A DNA stretch of 64,000 nucleotides from positions 36,885,022-36,949,021 of the forward strand of contig NC_030824.1 of the NCBI RefSeq assembly GCF_001704415.2, written 5' to 3'. Under the pieces are notes generated by a model. The model worked only from the letters and a program-made list of their open reading frames with translations. It was not told the DNA's origin and did no database searches. Positions within the stretch are counted from its first letter, which is position 1. Every line of letters begins with the position of its first letter. Of this stretch, positions 21,729 to 32,600 are shown in pieces. This DNA comes from Capra hircus. Taxonomy: Eukaryota; Chordata; Mammalia; Artiodactyla; Bovidae. Made by a program: the position numbers and the translations under genes.

Positions 21729-22837
21729 TACATTTACTTCTGCTTTATTGACTATGCCAAAGCCTTTGACTGTGTGGATCACAACAAACTATGGAAAATT
21801 CTTAAAGAGATGGGAATACCAGACTACCTGACCTGCCTCCTGAGAAATCTGTATGCAGGTCAAGAACTAACAGTGAGAACTGTACAAGGGACAACAGACT
21901 GGTTCCAAATTGGGAAAGGAATACATCAAGGCTGTATATTGTCACCCTGCTTATTTAACTTATATGCAGAGGACATCATGAGAAATACTGGACTGGATGA
22001 AGCACAAGCTGGAATCAAGATTGCTGAGAGAAGTATCAATAACCTCAGATATGCAGATGACACCACCCTTATGGCAGAAAGCGAAGAACTAAAGAGCCTC
22101 TTGATGAAAGTGAAAGAGGAGAGTGAAAAAGTTGGCTTAAAACGCAACATTCAGAAAATTAAGATCATGGCGTCTGGTCCCATCACTTCATGGCAAATAG
22201 ATGGGGAACAATGGAAACAGGGACAGACTTTATTTTGTTAGGCTCCAAAATCACTGCAGATGGTGACTGCAGCCATGAAATTAAAAGATGCTTGCTCCTT
22301 GGAAGAAAAGTTATGACCAACCTAGACAGCATATTAAAAAGCAGAGACATTACTTAGCCAACAAAGGTCCATCTAGTCAAAGCTTTGGTTTTTCCAGTGG
22401 TCATGTATGGATGTGAGAGTTGAACTATAGAGAAAGCTGAGTGCTGAAGAATTGATGCTTTTGAACTGTGGTGTTGGAGAAGACTCTTGAGAGTTCCTTG
22501 GACAGCAAGGAGATCCAACCAGTCCATCCTAAAAGAAATCAGTCCTGAATATTCATTGGAAGGACTGATGCTGAAGCTGAAACTCCAATACTTTGGCCAC
22601 CTGATGTGAAGAGCTGACTCATTTGAAAAGACCCTGATGCTGGGAAAGATTGAAGACGGAAGGAGAAGGGGACGACAGAGAATGAGATTGTTGGATGGCA
22701 TCACTGACTCAATGGACATGAGTTTGAGTGAACTCTGGGAGTGGCTGATGGACAGGGAGGCCTGGCGTGATGCAGTCCATGGTGTTGTGAAGAGTTGGAC
22801 ACGACTGAGTGACTGAACTGAACTGAACTGAACTGAA
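21729..22837 (+). mobile_element. BovB LINE, 1.1 kb 3' fragment
   Basis: The longest BovB in the window. It starts inside the reverse transcriptase domain, runs through the C-terminal part and ends in four (ACTGA) units. TAAGAC flanks it at 21723-21728 and 22838-22843, a short target duplication. The element is 5' truncated, so it cannot be autonomous. Confidence 0.95.
21735..22241 (+). pseudogene. BovB reverse transcriptase fragment
   Basis: The domain copies element RNA into DNA at the nicked target site. Visible marks in order: AKAFDCVDH (motif A, around 21757-21783, before the first Met of the frame), GIHQGCILSPCLFNLYAE (motif B region), and YADD at 22050-22061 (motif C, catalytic aspartates). 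The endonuclease and the first part of the RT domain are missing through 5' truncation. The frame ends at TAG/TAA after about 155 codons from the internal Met, near a shift in the 'IDGE' region; the remaining C-terminal part lies in other frames and is broken by stops. There is no true start codon. It is a dead fragment, although all three catalytic Asp positions remain. Confidence 0.9.
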
Positions 22838-22843
22838 TAAGAC

Positions 22844-23160
22844 ATCGGAAATGGGATTTGGGCTTCTAGGTGTGGTAAATTGTAAAGATGGTAAATATCT
22901 GGGGGAAACTAATGGAAGATAAGGGTTATTTTAATAAAGTTTGTCATGCAGACTCAAAGGGTGCTATCTGCAGTGATTGAGTCATTCTCTGCTTCCTGGT
23001 ACAGGGGAAGCGAGAGAGAACACCTTGACGAAGGCAAACTGATACTCTTCTTTTAGGAAGTAAGGGGGAAGGTGGAGAGTACCTTCTTGTCTGTTGTTTC
23101 TTGTGTTCAGCTCAAAATAATCCTTATGGAAAGGGAGCTATGATGGGGTGGCATATTCAG
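22844..23160. other. Unclassified sequence right of the BovB
   Basis: Continues the character of 21480-21722 (see that entry). No gene seen. Confidence 0.4.
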
Positions 23161-23164
23161 ATCC

Positions 23165-23300
23165 TCTTTAATCTCTAATTTCTTTATCTGAAATAAAGAT
23201 GATATCACCTTAAGAACTATTGTGAGAATTGAACGAGATGGTCTCTCTGAACGCATTTTGAGAACTATAAAACATTCTACAAATGTAAGGGTGTATTCCT
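23165..23300 (-). repeat. MIR SINE
   Basis: 'aatttctttatctgaaataa' then 'attgtgagaattgaacgaga' is the antisense MIR order. Confidence 0.65.
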
Positions 23301-24379
23301 GTATTTTAAGATGCATTTTTTTTCTCCTCAAATTGAAATGTCAGTTTCATATAAATTCACAGTGAAATTGACCCAACTGAAGGAAATGGAATGGAGATGA
23401 GGAAAAAAAAACTTTATATATCTTTCCAAAAATGTACCAGTTCTTGTCAATAAACAGCCACAGAAAGATAGGAATGGAACTAATTATGTGCAAACATCCC
23501 TGACTCCTTTACTTCCCATCTGAATTTAATTCTAAAAAAAGAGACCCTGATGGATTCCTGCCTTCAGGTATAATTACTTCAAAATTGACTGACATTTAAA
23601 GCACACATGACACTTTTTAGCTTTAATTAGAGTAAATTGGTGGAATTTATTTGACCGGTAGTTTTGGGGATGGTTGGAGGCCGAGAATATACTTAGCATA
23701 TTATTTCCTGCTGATGCTGGTTTAGCCTCTATCAGAGAATTCTATATTTAGGATAAAATCATTTAAGAAATGTAGCCCAATGATTGCCATGACCATGAAG
23801 TAATCAGTCGAGTCAGTGAGAAATGCTCTGTGGAAAAAAAAAAAATGCTACTGACAACGGAGGAAACCAAAAATCCACAGAAGTTTTATCTAAACAACCT
23901 TGAAGATTTTCTTGATTTAATAATGTAACAATTCTTTTGCTTTGCTGTGACATTTTTTGACATTGATAATAGGAACACCAAAAAGAAATACAATATGTGA
24001 GAAATGTTTTAGACCAACTCCAGAAAGTGTGAATAAATACATATTCCTTCATCTGAATGTGGTTTCAAACTTCTCCATATTTGTGGCTATTTCTTCTTTC
24101 TAATATTGTTAACTTTCTTTTTTTTTGGATTAGGCCAGCTAATGGTTTGTGACTTCATAAATTATTTCAAAGAATCAGTTATTGGATTTATTTATCCAAT
24201 AACTAATAGTCTGTTTTCTTTTAGTATTGTAATATTAAGCAATTTAATTTTCGTAATCTAATTTTTCTTCCTTTTTACACTTCCTTAATTTTATTTTGTT
24301 CTTTTTCTAAGGTATTGACTTGAATGCTTAATTTATTTTCCTTCTTTCTCATTTAACAGTGTGTTTATGATTGTGGTTT
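23301..24379. other. No gene seen; AT-rich
   Basis: Highly AT-rich, increasingly T-rich toward 24100-24379, where an eroded L1 may begin. No domain in any frame. Confidence 0.45.
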
Positions 24380-25360
24380 AGGCCCTAAATCTTTTAGGTT
24401 GTTATGTATTTTTTAATGTATAATGTATTTCATTACTATTTTGTAGATATTTCAAAATTTTAGTTTTGCTTTTTTCTTTGACCCAAGTATAGATTCAAAG
24501 TAAATTTCTTAATTTTCATTCTTCTTTCTATCCTTCTCTTCTTTTTCTTCTCTTCTTCCTCTTTATTTATAGTATCACTGGAGGTCCCAGTCAGATAATG
24601 TGTTCTGTGCCATTTCTAGTTTTCTTTTTGGTTTGCTTTATGGTAAGAATTTTATAAATATCCCATTAAATTCTTGTAAAATAGGTGTATTTTTTAAAAA
24701 ATCAGGATAGTAATTTCTATGTCTATTATGTTCATGTCAGTTATCTAATTGACATACAACATGCTTAATTATTTTTTTGTCTTATTGATTTTGTCTTATT
24801 GACTACAATTGTGATTTAAAGCCCCCCAATCTTATGTTAGTCTATTTTTCTTTGCATTTCATATGGCCTGCATATTATGAATTTAAAATAATTATTTTGT
24901 GCATCTGAACTGTTACACTCTCATTGTAGTCTGTATTCTTTATCATAAAATTCCCTCTTCATTTTGCTTAACATATTTGCTTGAATTTAATCATACCTAA
25001 CGTTGGTATCGGAGAAGGCAATGGCACCCCGCTCCAGTACTCTTGCCTGGAAAATCCCATGGATGGAGGAGCCTGGAAGGCTGCAGTCCATGGGGTCGCT
25101 GAGGGTCAGACACGACTGAGTAACTTCACTTTCACTTTTTACTTTCATGCATCGGAGAAGGAAATGGCAACCCACTCCAGTGTTCTTGCCTGGAGAATCC
25201 CAGGGACGGTGAAGCCTGGTGGGCTGCCGTCTATGGGGTCACACAGAATTGGACACGACTGAAGCGACTTAGCAGCAACTTAGCAACATTGGTATAGTGA
25301 CCAACATTTATGATTATATTACAAATGCAATAAATTAGATGAACAAAGAAAGCTATGGTT
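24380..25360 (-). mobile_element. Probable old L1M, split by Bov-A2
   Basis: Plus-strand phrases such as 'gtgatttaaagccccccaat' and 'tctttatcataaaattccct' resemble the antisense of an L1 coding region. It is T-rich on the plus strand as expected. Identification is by general collinearity only; edges are soft. Confidence 0.45.
25010..25288 (+). mobile_element. Bov-A2 SINE (dimer) with target duplication
   Basis: Two Bov-A units, 'ggagaaggcaatggcacccc' and 'ggagaaggaaatggcaaccc', joined by 'cttcactttcactttt', ending 'gaagcgacttagcagcaac'. TTGGTAT lies at 25003-25009 and 25289-25295. The 93-codon frame across it is SINE sequence. Confidence 0.95.
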
Positions 25361-25805
25361 CTTTTATTTTTCACATCTGAGTGATTTTACTTCATAAGCC
25401 ATTTACCCTGCTAGAAAGGGAGAAAATTGAAACTTGGCTAATTAATGGTATCCCATCTCCTTGTTTATTCATGCTCTCTTGGGTAAATGCTCAGGCTTCT
25501 CAGGCGTCCCTCTCCTCTCCCTGCATCTTCTCGAGCTGGCATCTAGGTATAAAATGCTGTTTTATGTAATGTGGCAGGATCTATCAGCAGTCTCTGGATT
25601 CTTAAGGGTCTCTGTTGCAGGGGTCTGTTGAGCCTAGCACTGGTCCTCTCTCGGCTTTCGGGTGTGCTGGCACTGGGTTGAGAAATTTTCACACTCCCTG
25701 GCTTCTACTCTTTCTGATACTCCATCCCTATTATTCCATCCCTGTTGCTCCACCAGCCTGTCTGTTCTTCTGTGTGCCCTACTGGGGTCCTTGCAAGCTA
25801 TGCAT
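25361..25805. other. No gene seen
   Basis: Two short frames (62 and 80 codons) without domains; the second runs into the Bov-tA fragment. Confidence 0.45.
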
Positions 25806-25920
25806 TATGGGTAGTAGCTCAGTTGTGTCTGACTCTTTGCGACCCCATGGACTGTAGCCCACCAGGCTCCTCTGTCTATGGGATTCTCCAGGCAAGAATC
25901 CTGGAGTGGGTTCCCATGTC
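25806..25920 (-). mobile_element. Bov-tA/Bov-A SINE fragment
   Basis: Antisense Bov-A tail half only ('gactctttgcgaccccatgg', 'actgtagcccaccaggc'), stopping after 'ggagtgggttcccatg'. Confidence 0.9.
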
Positions 25921-26261
25921 ATGTTGGCATGGCACTAAGCAGTGAGGAGGGTTCTCCTAGAGGCCTGCAGCCTTCTGTAGATCATAGCAGGGGAAGGTGG
26001 CTGCTGGCCCTGATGTTTACTTCTTTTCTCGTACTTGTTAGCATGCTTTTATAGCCTTATCCCTTTTTCTGTCCATTTCAGAAATTTTGACTGTTCAGAG
26101 TTGCTTTGTGCTTTAAGTCAGAAATAAATCTCAAGCACAGTTTTAAAAAAAGTCCAGTGTTATTTGAACATCTTTTCCCCTTAATAAGTATATTTACCTC
26201 AATGACCTGTATTGTTGAACCATCAGCACATCCTGTTGATTTTATCTTCAAAACCTATCCC
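25921..26261. other. No gene seen
   Basis: Nothing recognised. Confidence 0.5.
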
Positions 26262-26895
26262 AGCTCCATCTAAGTTGTCTCCACCACCACCATCCTAATA
26301 CAAGTTATCTTCCTTTCTGTTTGTTTTGTTTGGGTCTGAAGCAAGAGCCTCCAAATTTCTCTTCCTGATTCTAATCTACATCGCAGCCAGAGTGGTTATT
26401 TTAAAATATGAATGAGATCATGTGAATTTGCAAGACTCAACACAGGCAACTCTTCCCACTTGAAATCAAATTCCACTTCTCTCCCTGATTCTACATGGGC
26501 TCTATTCTCTAGCCAACACCTGCCTCTGCAGCGTCCTCTCCTACCCCTTTCCTCCTGCTGATCACACTCCAGCCAAACCACACTGACATTCTTCTGCTCT
26601 GAAATTAGACAAGCTCCTTCCTGCCTCAGGCTCTAGGGCTAGTTTTCCCTGTCTGTGGAATGTTCTTCCCCCATGACTTCTTAAGGCTAGCTCCTTCCTG
26701 GTCTTGCTTTCATCTGTCACATCCTTAGAGTGTCCTTTGACCATCTAACACAAGTAATCTTCCAATGGCATTTTATCCTACTTCCCTTTTTGTGTTCTTC
26801 ACTATGTATTTACTATCTGATGACTTTTATTGATATATTTCTTTATCATTCTCAAGTAGTGAGATGTAAGCTGCGTAAGAGTAGGATTATATCTG
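26262..26895 (+). mobile_element. L2 LINE, long 3' fragment
   Basis: The best L2 in the window. In order: 'cgcagccagagtggttattt', 'atgagatcatgtgaatttgc', 'cactccagccaaaccacact', 'cttcctgcctcaggctctag', 'gtggaatgttcttccccc', 'cacatccttagagtgtcc' and 'gagatgtaagctgcgtaag'. This covers the C-terminal coding part and 3' UTR; the sense frame is destroyed. Confidence 0.8.
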
Positions 26896-26904
26896 TCAGT
26901 TATC

Positions 26905-27160
26905 GCTAGTAATAATAATAATGTCAGCAAAATAATATAGTGTTTATTATGAGTCTTCAGTTTGGTCCTGTTCTGAGCCCTTTCCATGTTATTAGGGCTT
27001 TAATTGTCATTATCATCTCTTAGGTTGATGCTGTTGTTATCCTCACTTTGTAGTTGAAAGAACTGAGGCACAGAGAATTTCAGTGACTTATCCAAGGTCA
27101 CGTGGCTGTTAAATGATTAAGTTGGGATTTGAGCACTGCTCTGTACTAGTCACAGGAGCT
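26905..27160 (+). repeat. MIR SINE, near full length
   Basis: 'gagccctttccatgttatta', 'agaactgaggcacagagaat', 'tatccaaggtcacgtggctg' and 'gttgggatttgagcactgct' run in MIR order without a break across 26998. This shows that 26998-27262 is in its original place and that the second copy downstream is derived. Confidence 0.8.
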
Positions 27161-27262
27161 GAAGATTCAAATAAGGCAGAGACACTCCTCTTGAATATTC
27201 AATAGCTGGAAATATAGGCAAATGAAAGAAAAATCACAACAAAGTCTAATAAAGTTTATATT
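26998..27262 (+). repeat. Donor segment of a local duplication
   Basis: This segment (right part of the MIR plus about 100 bases of unique flank) reappears at 28251-28482 in the same orientation. Over the last 195 aligned bases I count about 15 differences by eye, and the second copy lacks about 34 bases near its left end. Confidence 0.85.
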
Positions 27263-27419
27263 CCAGGCATCAAACGTGAGGCTAGGAAAGCATAAAAGTG
27301 GGGCATCTTATTTATCTTTAGCTTGTTTTACAAAAATACATTAGAAAAATCTGAAACACCTTCATTAGTATGTTTGTTGGGCCATTTACATTTGCTTCCA
27401 TAGGTGTATGACATTGTTA

Positions 27420-27629
27420 TGGGCTTCCCAGGTGGTGCTAGTGGTAAGGAATCCGCCTACCAATGCAGGAGATGAGGTTGGAACCTTGGGTCAGGAAGAT
27501 CCGCTAGAGTAGGAGATGGCAACCCACTGCAGTATTCTTGCCTGGAAAATCCCATGGACAGAAGAGCTTGGCGTGCTACAGTCCACAGGGTCACAAAGAG
27601 GAGGACACAGCTGAGCACAGGGCACAGAC
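27420..27629 (+). mobile_element. Bov-tA SINE
   Basis: Head 'gggcttcccaggtggtgcta', body 'gcagtattcttgcctggaaa', end 'gaggacacagctgagcaca'. A weak duplication (ATTGTTAT / ATCGTTAC) may flank it. The antisense 66-codon frame is SINE sequence. Confidence 0.95.
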
Positions 27630-28084
27630 AGAATCGTTACCATAGGAAGTAGAAACGGGTAGGCAGCAAAATGAAACCATTTCCAATACAAAACTTACTG
27701 TGAAACAGAAGTCTGTTAGACTGGATTTTTTTTCCGAGGTGATTAGTGGTTTTGACATAGTGGTTTCCTATTCCCTTACCCTGGCTGAGAAAGAGGTGTT
27801 TTCAAAGATGAAAGGTGATTTTAGGGAACTGGAAGAAGGTGAGCCCAACCATCAGGAGAAACCATTATCTGCTTGCTTTGAAGAAATCCTTTTGAAATAA
27901 TGAAGCATAATTAATGTCAGTGTTTAGGAGTATGTGAAAGTTTTGCCAAGATAACCTGGTATAATGCTAATGGCCAGAAATGACAGTTTGATCACAGGTA
28001 TGTCAAGTAGCCATCCCATGCCTCACTGGGTTTAGTGGTAAAATAAGATTAACTATACAGATCAAGCAATAAATTAGACTACGA
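27630..28084. other. No gene seen
   Basis: The 66-codon frame at 27700-27900 is rich in Glu/Lys but shows no domain or exon-like splice partner that I can support. Confidence 0.45.
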
Positions 28085-28650
28085 TTACCACCAATAATGG
28101 CCAGCCTTCATTTCATGCCAGGAGCTAGGTTGAGGGCCTTGCAGTTTATTTTAGCCTCACCACAAACCTGGTGAGGTAGGTATTATTACCCAACCTAGGG
28201 ATTGCACTCAGTTCTCTTATGTCTCCTCTTCGGTGGACGGGCTCTTTACCCCTTTAATTGTCATTATAATCTCTTAGTTTGGTATTGTTACAGAGAATTT
28301 CAGTGACTGGTCCAAGGTCACATGGCTATTAAATGATTAAGTTGGGATTTGAACTGTGCTATGTACTAGTCACAGGAGCTGAAGATCTGAATAAGGCAGA
28401 GACACTCCTCTTGGATATTCAATAGCTGGAAATATAGGCAAGTGAAAGAAAAATCACAACAAAGTCTAATAAAGTTCATATTACTAGAGGGGGCTACCTG
28501 GGAAGCCCCACTTGGCACGCAGACCTGGTGAGGTAGGTATTATTATTATCCCTGGTTTGTGAAGAGGAAATTGAGGCCCAGAGAGGGTAAGCCATTTTCC
28601 TAAAATCACACAGCTACAAAGTGTGAATCTGAACCCAACCATAGAGTTGT
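28085..28650 (+). repeat. MIR SINE split by a composite insertion
   Basis: The left MIR part (to 28188) and the right part (from 28523) share a 23-base direct repeat beginning ACCTGGTGAGGTAGG, present once in the MIR and duplicated by the insertion. The right part continues with 'agaggaaattgaggcccaga'. Confidence 0.85.
28189..28522 (-). mobile_element. Partial Bov-tA head carrying a templated insert, with 23-bp target duplication
   Basis: The outer parts (28189-28250 and 28483-28522) are two pieces of one antisense Bov-tA head: left 'agggattgcactcagttctc' to 'gggctctttacc', right 'actagagggggctacctggg' to 'aagcccc'. Between them sits 28251-28482, a copy of 26998-27262. The SINE lacks its Bov-A unit. 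The 23-base flanking repeat is at 28166-28188 and 28523-28545. Confidence 0.8.
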
Positions 28651-28679
28651 GTGACTAAAACAAGCGAATGATTACTGCC

Positions 28680-28860
28680 ATGCGGTAGTTACCATTGGCC
28701 TAGTGTTGTGCTAGGCACTTTCATGCGATTAACCCTTTGAATGAATGGAGTGTTGTGCTCATACTACAGGTAAAGAGACTGAGACTCATACGATTAGGGA
28801 GTTTTCCAAGGTGATGTCAAACCAGGCCCGTGTGACTCCAAAGTCTGCCCAAACTGTAAA
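28680..28860 (+). repeat. MIR SINE
   Basis: 'gtgttgtgctaggcactttc', 'ggtaaagagactgagactca' and 'gtgtgactccaaagtctgcc' in MIR order. Confidence 0.75.
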
Positions 28861-28974
28861 CCAGAAGGTGAAGTGCTGTTTCTTTCTTCATCGTTGTCGC
28901 CACTACCCAGGTACTTTTCTTTCATTCTTTGTGCTATTATGATACACAGTTCAACAACGTGCACAATATAAAGC

Positions 28975-29130
28975 CTGCCAGCATTTTCTGAGTCCAGATT
29001 AGGTGCTGAGCAATGTGTTAAAAATCGTTTTCCTTTAATTACCTCCTTCAATCCTCCCAGCAACCAGATATCACAGGTATTAGCCTCATTTTATATCATT
29101 TTATATATGAAGCCACTGAAGGTGTGAAAG
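28975..29130 (+). repeat. MIR SINE fragment
   Basis: 'attaggtgctgagcaatgtg', 'cctcccagcaaccagatatc' and 'gcctcattttatatcatttt' follow the MIR left half. It is the fourth MIR within 2.2 kb. Confidence 0.65.
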
Positions 29131-31054
29131 AGATGCTCTCGGGCACTATTTTCCGAGGAGTCTGGTGATGCAGTTGTCCTGCTGGAAAATGGAGTGTTTT
29201 AAAGCCTCATTGCCTTCCCCTGCATTGGGAATAAATGAATTGGCTTCAGAATTCTTGTAGTTTCTCCAGCATTAAAAAAACCAAACCATCCTGTTGTAAA
29301 ATTTGTTTTTGTTTTTTTGGAAGCAGGGCGGTTTGGAGTTACATTCTTTGTGGTGTGTTTCTTGAAAAGTTCTGTGGGGCTAATCTGGTTAATTCTGGCT
29401 GCTTCCTCTCCCCCGTCTTTCTATGACTCTGTGTTTTGTTCTCAGGACAGCCACTGTGGGCTTGTGCCTCCAGAGGGAACAAGTGGAGGGGGGCAGGGTG
29501 CTGAGGCTCTGGGAAGCTCATTTGCATACTTCTTGTCACAAAGGCCGACCACATCCTGGTTAAGACAATGTGCTGTCTGATAAACAGACTGCGTCCCCCA
29601 GTGTCTGCCTGGAGCTCCGCCAGCGTGTGGCCCGCCTTTGTCACAAGGTGCTGTTTATTCTGCCTGGAAGTCCAAGGACAGCACAAACCAGCTAAATGAA
29701 CCTTTTATTCCTCCCATTCTCTGGCAGGAATTCCTTGGGTCAAAAACATTTATTAATATTAGATTAAGGGAGAGGCATCCGAACTCTCCGAAAGAAGCTT
29801 TCCTCACACTGTGGCAAACCTGTAATATAAAAGGTTTTTATCTTCTTTTCTGGCTGTGAATTCTCTGGGGATTGGGGAAACTAGGGAACTTGGGAAATGC
29901 AGTGCAAGGGCGCTAGAACGATCAAGATTTGCCAAGATTTTGTGTTGATAAATACGTATTTACACATCTGTTTTCTGTGTGTTCCCTTTCTCTTTCGCTT
30001 CTCCCTCCCAACCAACAACACACAGACAAGGAAAGTGGACTTTTAAACAGTTAGCTGGTGACTGCAGCACAGGCTAAGAATCTAGACGATTGAGTCCTAG
30101 TTTCTTCATTCTCTCTACACGTTTGTAAATTTTTAAAAAAAAAATTGTTTTTTGGAGATGCAGTCTCATTTATAGTAACGAAGTTACAAAATCTATGCTA
30201 CCCTCTATTGATTTTTCTAACGCCCCTCAATACAATTCAACATTTCCTGCTTTGCTGAAAGTATTTTGAAATCTAAATGTGGTACGTGTTTTAAAGTAGA
30301 TTTTAACCAGCAATTTTTTTTTTTTTTTGGTTGTTGACTGTTATCTCTGAAAGGAAGGTACTCTGTGATGCACAAATTGTTTTAATATTTTTAATCGATA
30401 ATTCCTATAAAGAGACTTCATCTTCAGGGAATAGAATATGCAGCAATTTCCATTCTGCATTTACGGTGACCTCTTAAATATATTACAGCCACTCATCTGT
30501 AGCTAGTCCAATATGTGTAGTGAAGGTTTTCAGTAAAGTATTGACGGAGATATTTGTGGGGGATGTTACTGAAGGTGACATTACAAAATGGTTTGAAAAA
30601 GATGCCAGGTGGTGTTTTGAAGGACTACCAAAATTTTTGATAAGGCCTCTGAAGAGATTTCTGGCAGCGGAAGAACAATAATGTTATAGAGGTTGATTAT
30701 TTTGTAGTTTAGAAGCTAAATACTTGCATGTGGTAAGTTTTGAGGTCGACTGTGAAGATGAAAATTAGACCTATATAGAAAACCTTGTGAAGAATAGCCT
30801 AAGGGGGAGACAGGTTTTCTGAACAACATCAGCTTTTCTAGATTAAGAAAGATCACTAAACTTTAGTGAATGGGTTTTCATTTTTTCCCATCACACCAGT
30901 CCTCAAGATTCAGGGTCAGCCACAGTGGGCAATTTATTTACCAAGGATGGTAAGCTGATTCCTACTCCAAAGAGGCAGCTGTAAAAAGAGCGGCTTCATC
31001 AAGGCAGCCTGTAATAGTGCCATGAGTTTTTGAATGAACATGTTTTCCCACTGA
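29131..31054. other. Repeat-free unique stretch, no gene shown
   Basis: About 1.9 kb in which I recognise no transposable element apart from T or A runs (30122-30145, 30308-30325). Overlapping frames of 63-115 codons at 29235-29860 occur on both strands without domains. The absence of repeats in such a repeat-rich window makes this a candidate for constrained non-coding sequence, which cannot be tested here. Confidence 0.45.
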
Positions 31055-31130
31055 TTGGCTCAGTGATTTTGGGCAAGTTTCTTAATCTCTTTGAGCCTCA
31101 ATGTCCTCATCTGGTTGTGAGCAGTAGATG
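31055..31130 (-). repeat. MIR SINE fragment
   Basis: 'tgattttgggcaagtttctt' then 'ctctttgagcctcaatgtcc' is classic antisense MIR. Confidence 0.8.
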
Positions 31131-31240
31131 TTTATAGTATAAGAAGATCTGAGAGCTCAGAGCTCAGCAAATACCATTTGCTTCCCTTCCTGTCTCCCTT
31201 CCCTGCTGCCCTTATTTTGTGCTTGCTTCATACATACTTG

Positions 31241-31474
31241 ATGGCTTCCCTGATGGCACAGCAGGTAAAGAATCTGCCTGCAATGCAGGAGGCTCGGGAG
31301 ACACAGATTCGATCCCTGGGTTGGGAAGATCCCCTGGAGAAGGGAAATGTATTCCACTCCAGTATTCTTGCCTGGAGAATTTCATGGACAGAGGAGCCTA
31401 AGGGGCTGCTACAGTCCATGGGGGTCGCAGAGAGTCAGACATGAGTGAAGGGACTCAGCACACACGCGTGCAAC
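31241..31474 (+). mobile_element. Bov-tA SINE with 9-bp target duplication
   Basis: Complete head-to-tail order, 'tggcttccctgatggcacag' to 'gtgaagggactcagcaca', with B-box 'gattcgatccc'. ACATACTTG flanks it at 31232-31240 and 31475-31483. Frames of 60-88 codons here are SINE sequence. Confidence 0.95.
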
Positions 31475-31483
31475 ACATACTTG

Positions 31484-32402
31484 CAGTTGTATGTTCACTT
31501 CTCTGAGCCTCATTTCTAAAATAAGGATTTAATATTTTTAGGTTTCTTCTGGTTCTGAAGTTGTATCGTATCGTGAAATGTGAAAATAAATATTTATAAT
31601 CCACTCTCAGGAGTGTTAATCAACAAAGACATGGTTTTTGCATGCTGAGACATGCACCTGTCACATGGTGCTGTGATGGTCTCTCCTTTTTTCTGTTGAG
31701 TAGCATCTTCTTATTGAATTTCACAGAATCTTGGAGCTTGGCCAAAACTCTCTTTGGAGTCATTGAGGATTCATGCTGGGGGATGGTGAACTCTTGGTTG
31801 GTAGAATGGTTGTGTATTCTACACCCCTCTCTAGTTTCTGGTTTTGTTCTGGAAGACCTTTCTCATCACAGAGTTGAGGAGGCCCCTGAAGGCAAGAAAT
31901 AGGTTGTTTATTCTCTAACCCAGGTGTAATCCTGGTAGTCTACAGACTGCCCAGTAGGTAGTAGGTGTCCAGTCAGAGCTGTGAAGTGAATGAATCAAGT
32001 TCACCTTCCCAAGTCAGAGGCTATGCCAGAGCTTTATATGCATGATTGTATTTATTATGACATGAATCGAGTACATGTCAAGTAGCCATTTTATTCCTAG
32101 ACTTTGAAAAAGTAGAGGCAAGAAGGCTGTCCATTACCTGATTTCTTTACTGTTTCTCCCAGCCTCTGCTTCCCTGTATCCTCAGCCCTAGGGTACTCTG
32201 ATGACATGCCACACACAGCATGACCTGATATTTGAAAGGACTGTAGGCATTTAGAATGTGTGCCTTCTATTCCTTCTGTATCCAGTACCAGAGTGTGTTC
32301 TCCTCCACACAAGGTCTCACATCCTGCCTTAGCTGTAGCTCAGTGGTTCTTGTAGGATCCTGTGGGCTGATGTTCTTGGTGGCTCCCAGACAGACAGTGT
32401 AA
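31484..32402. other. No gene seen; MIR-like scrap at left
   Basis: 'ctctgagcctcatttctaaa' at about 31501 is a short antisense MIR scrap. The 86-codon frame at 31642-31902 has a hydrophobic N-terminal stretch but no recognisable domain; I do not call it. Confidence 0.45.
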
Positions 32403-32600
32403 GTGGCTCTGTCATGTCCAATTCTTTGCGACTCCAAGGACTGTAGCCTGGCAGGCTCCTCTGTCCATGGGATTCTCCAGGCAAGAATGCTGGAGTGGGT
32501 TGCCATTTCCTTCTCCAGGGGAATCTTCCTGACCCAGGGATCGAAGCTACATCTCCTGCATTGCAGGCAGATTCTTTACCGTCTGAGCCACCTGGGTGTC
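32403..32600 (-). mobile_element. Bov-tA SINE
   Basis: Antisense order from 'tcatgtccaattctttgcga' to the head 'gtctgagccacctggg'. No clear target duplication. Confidence 0.95.
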
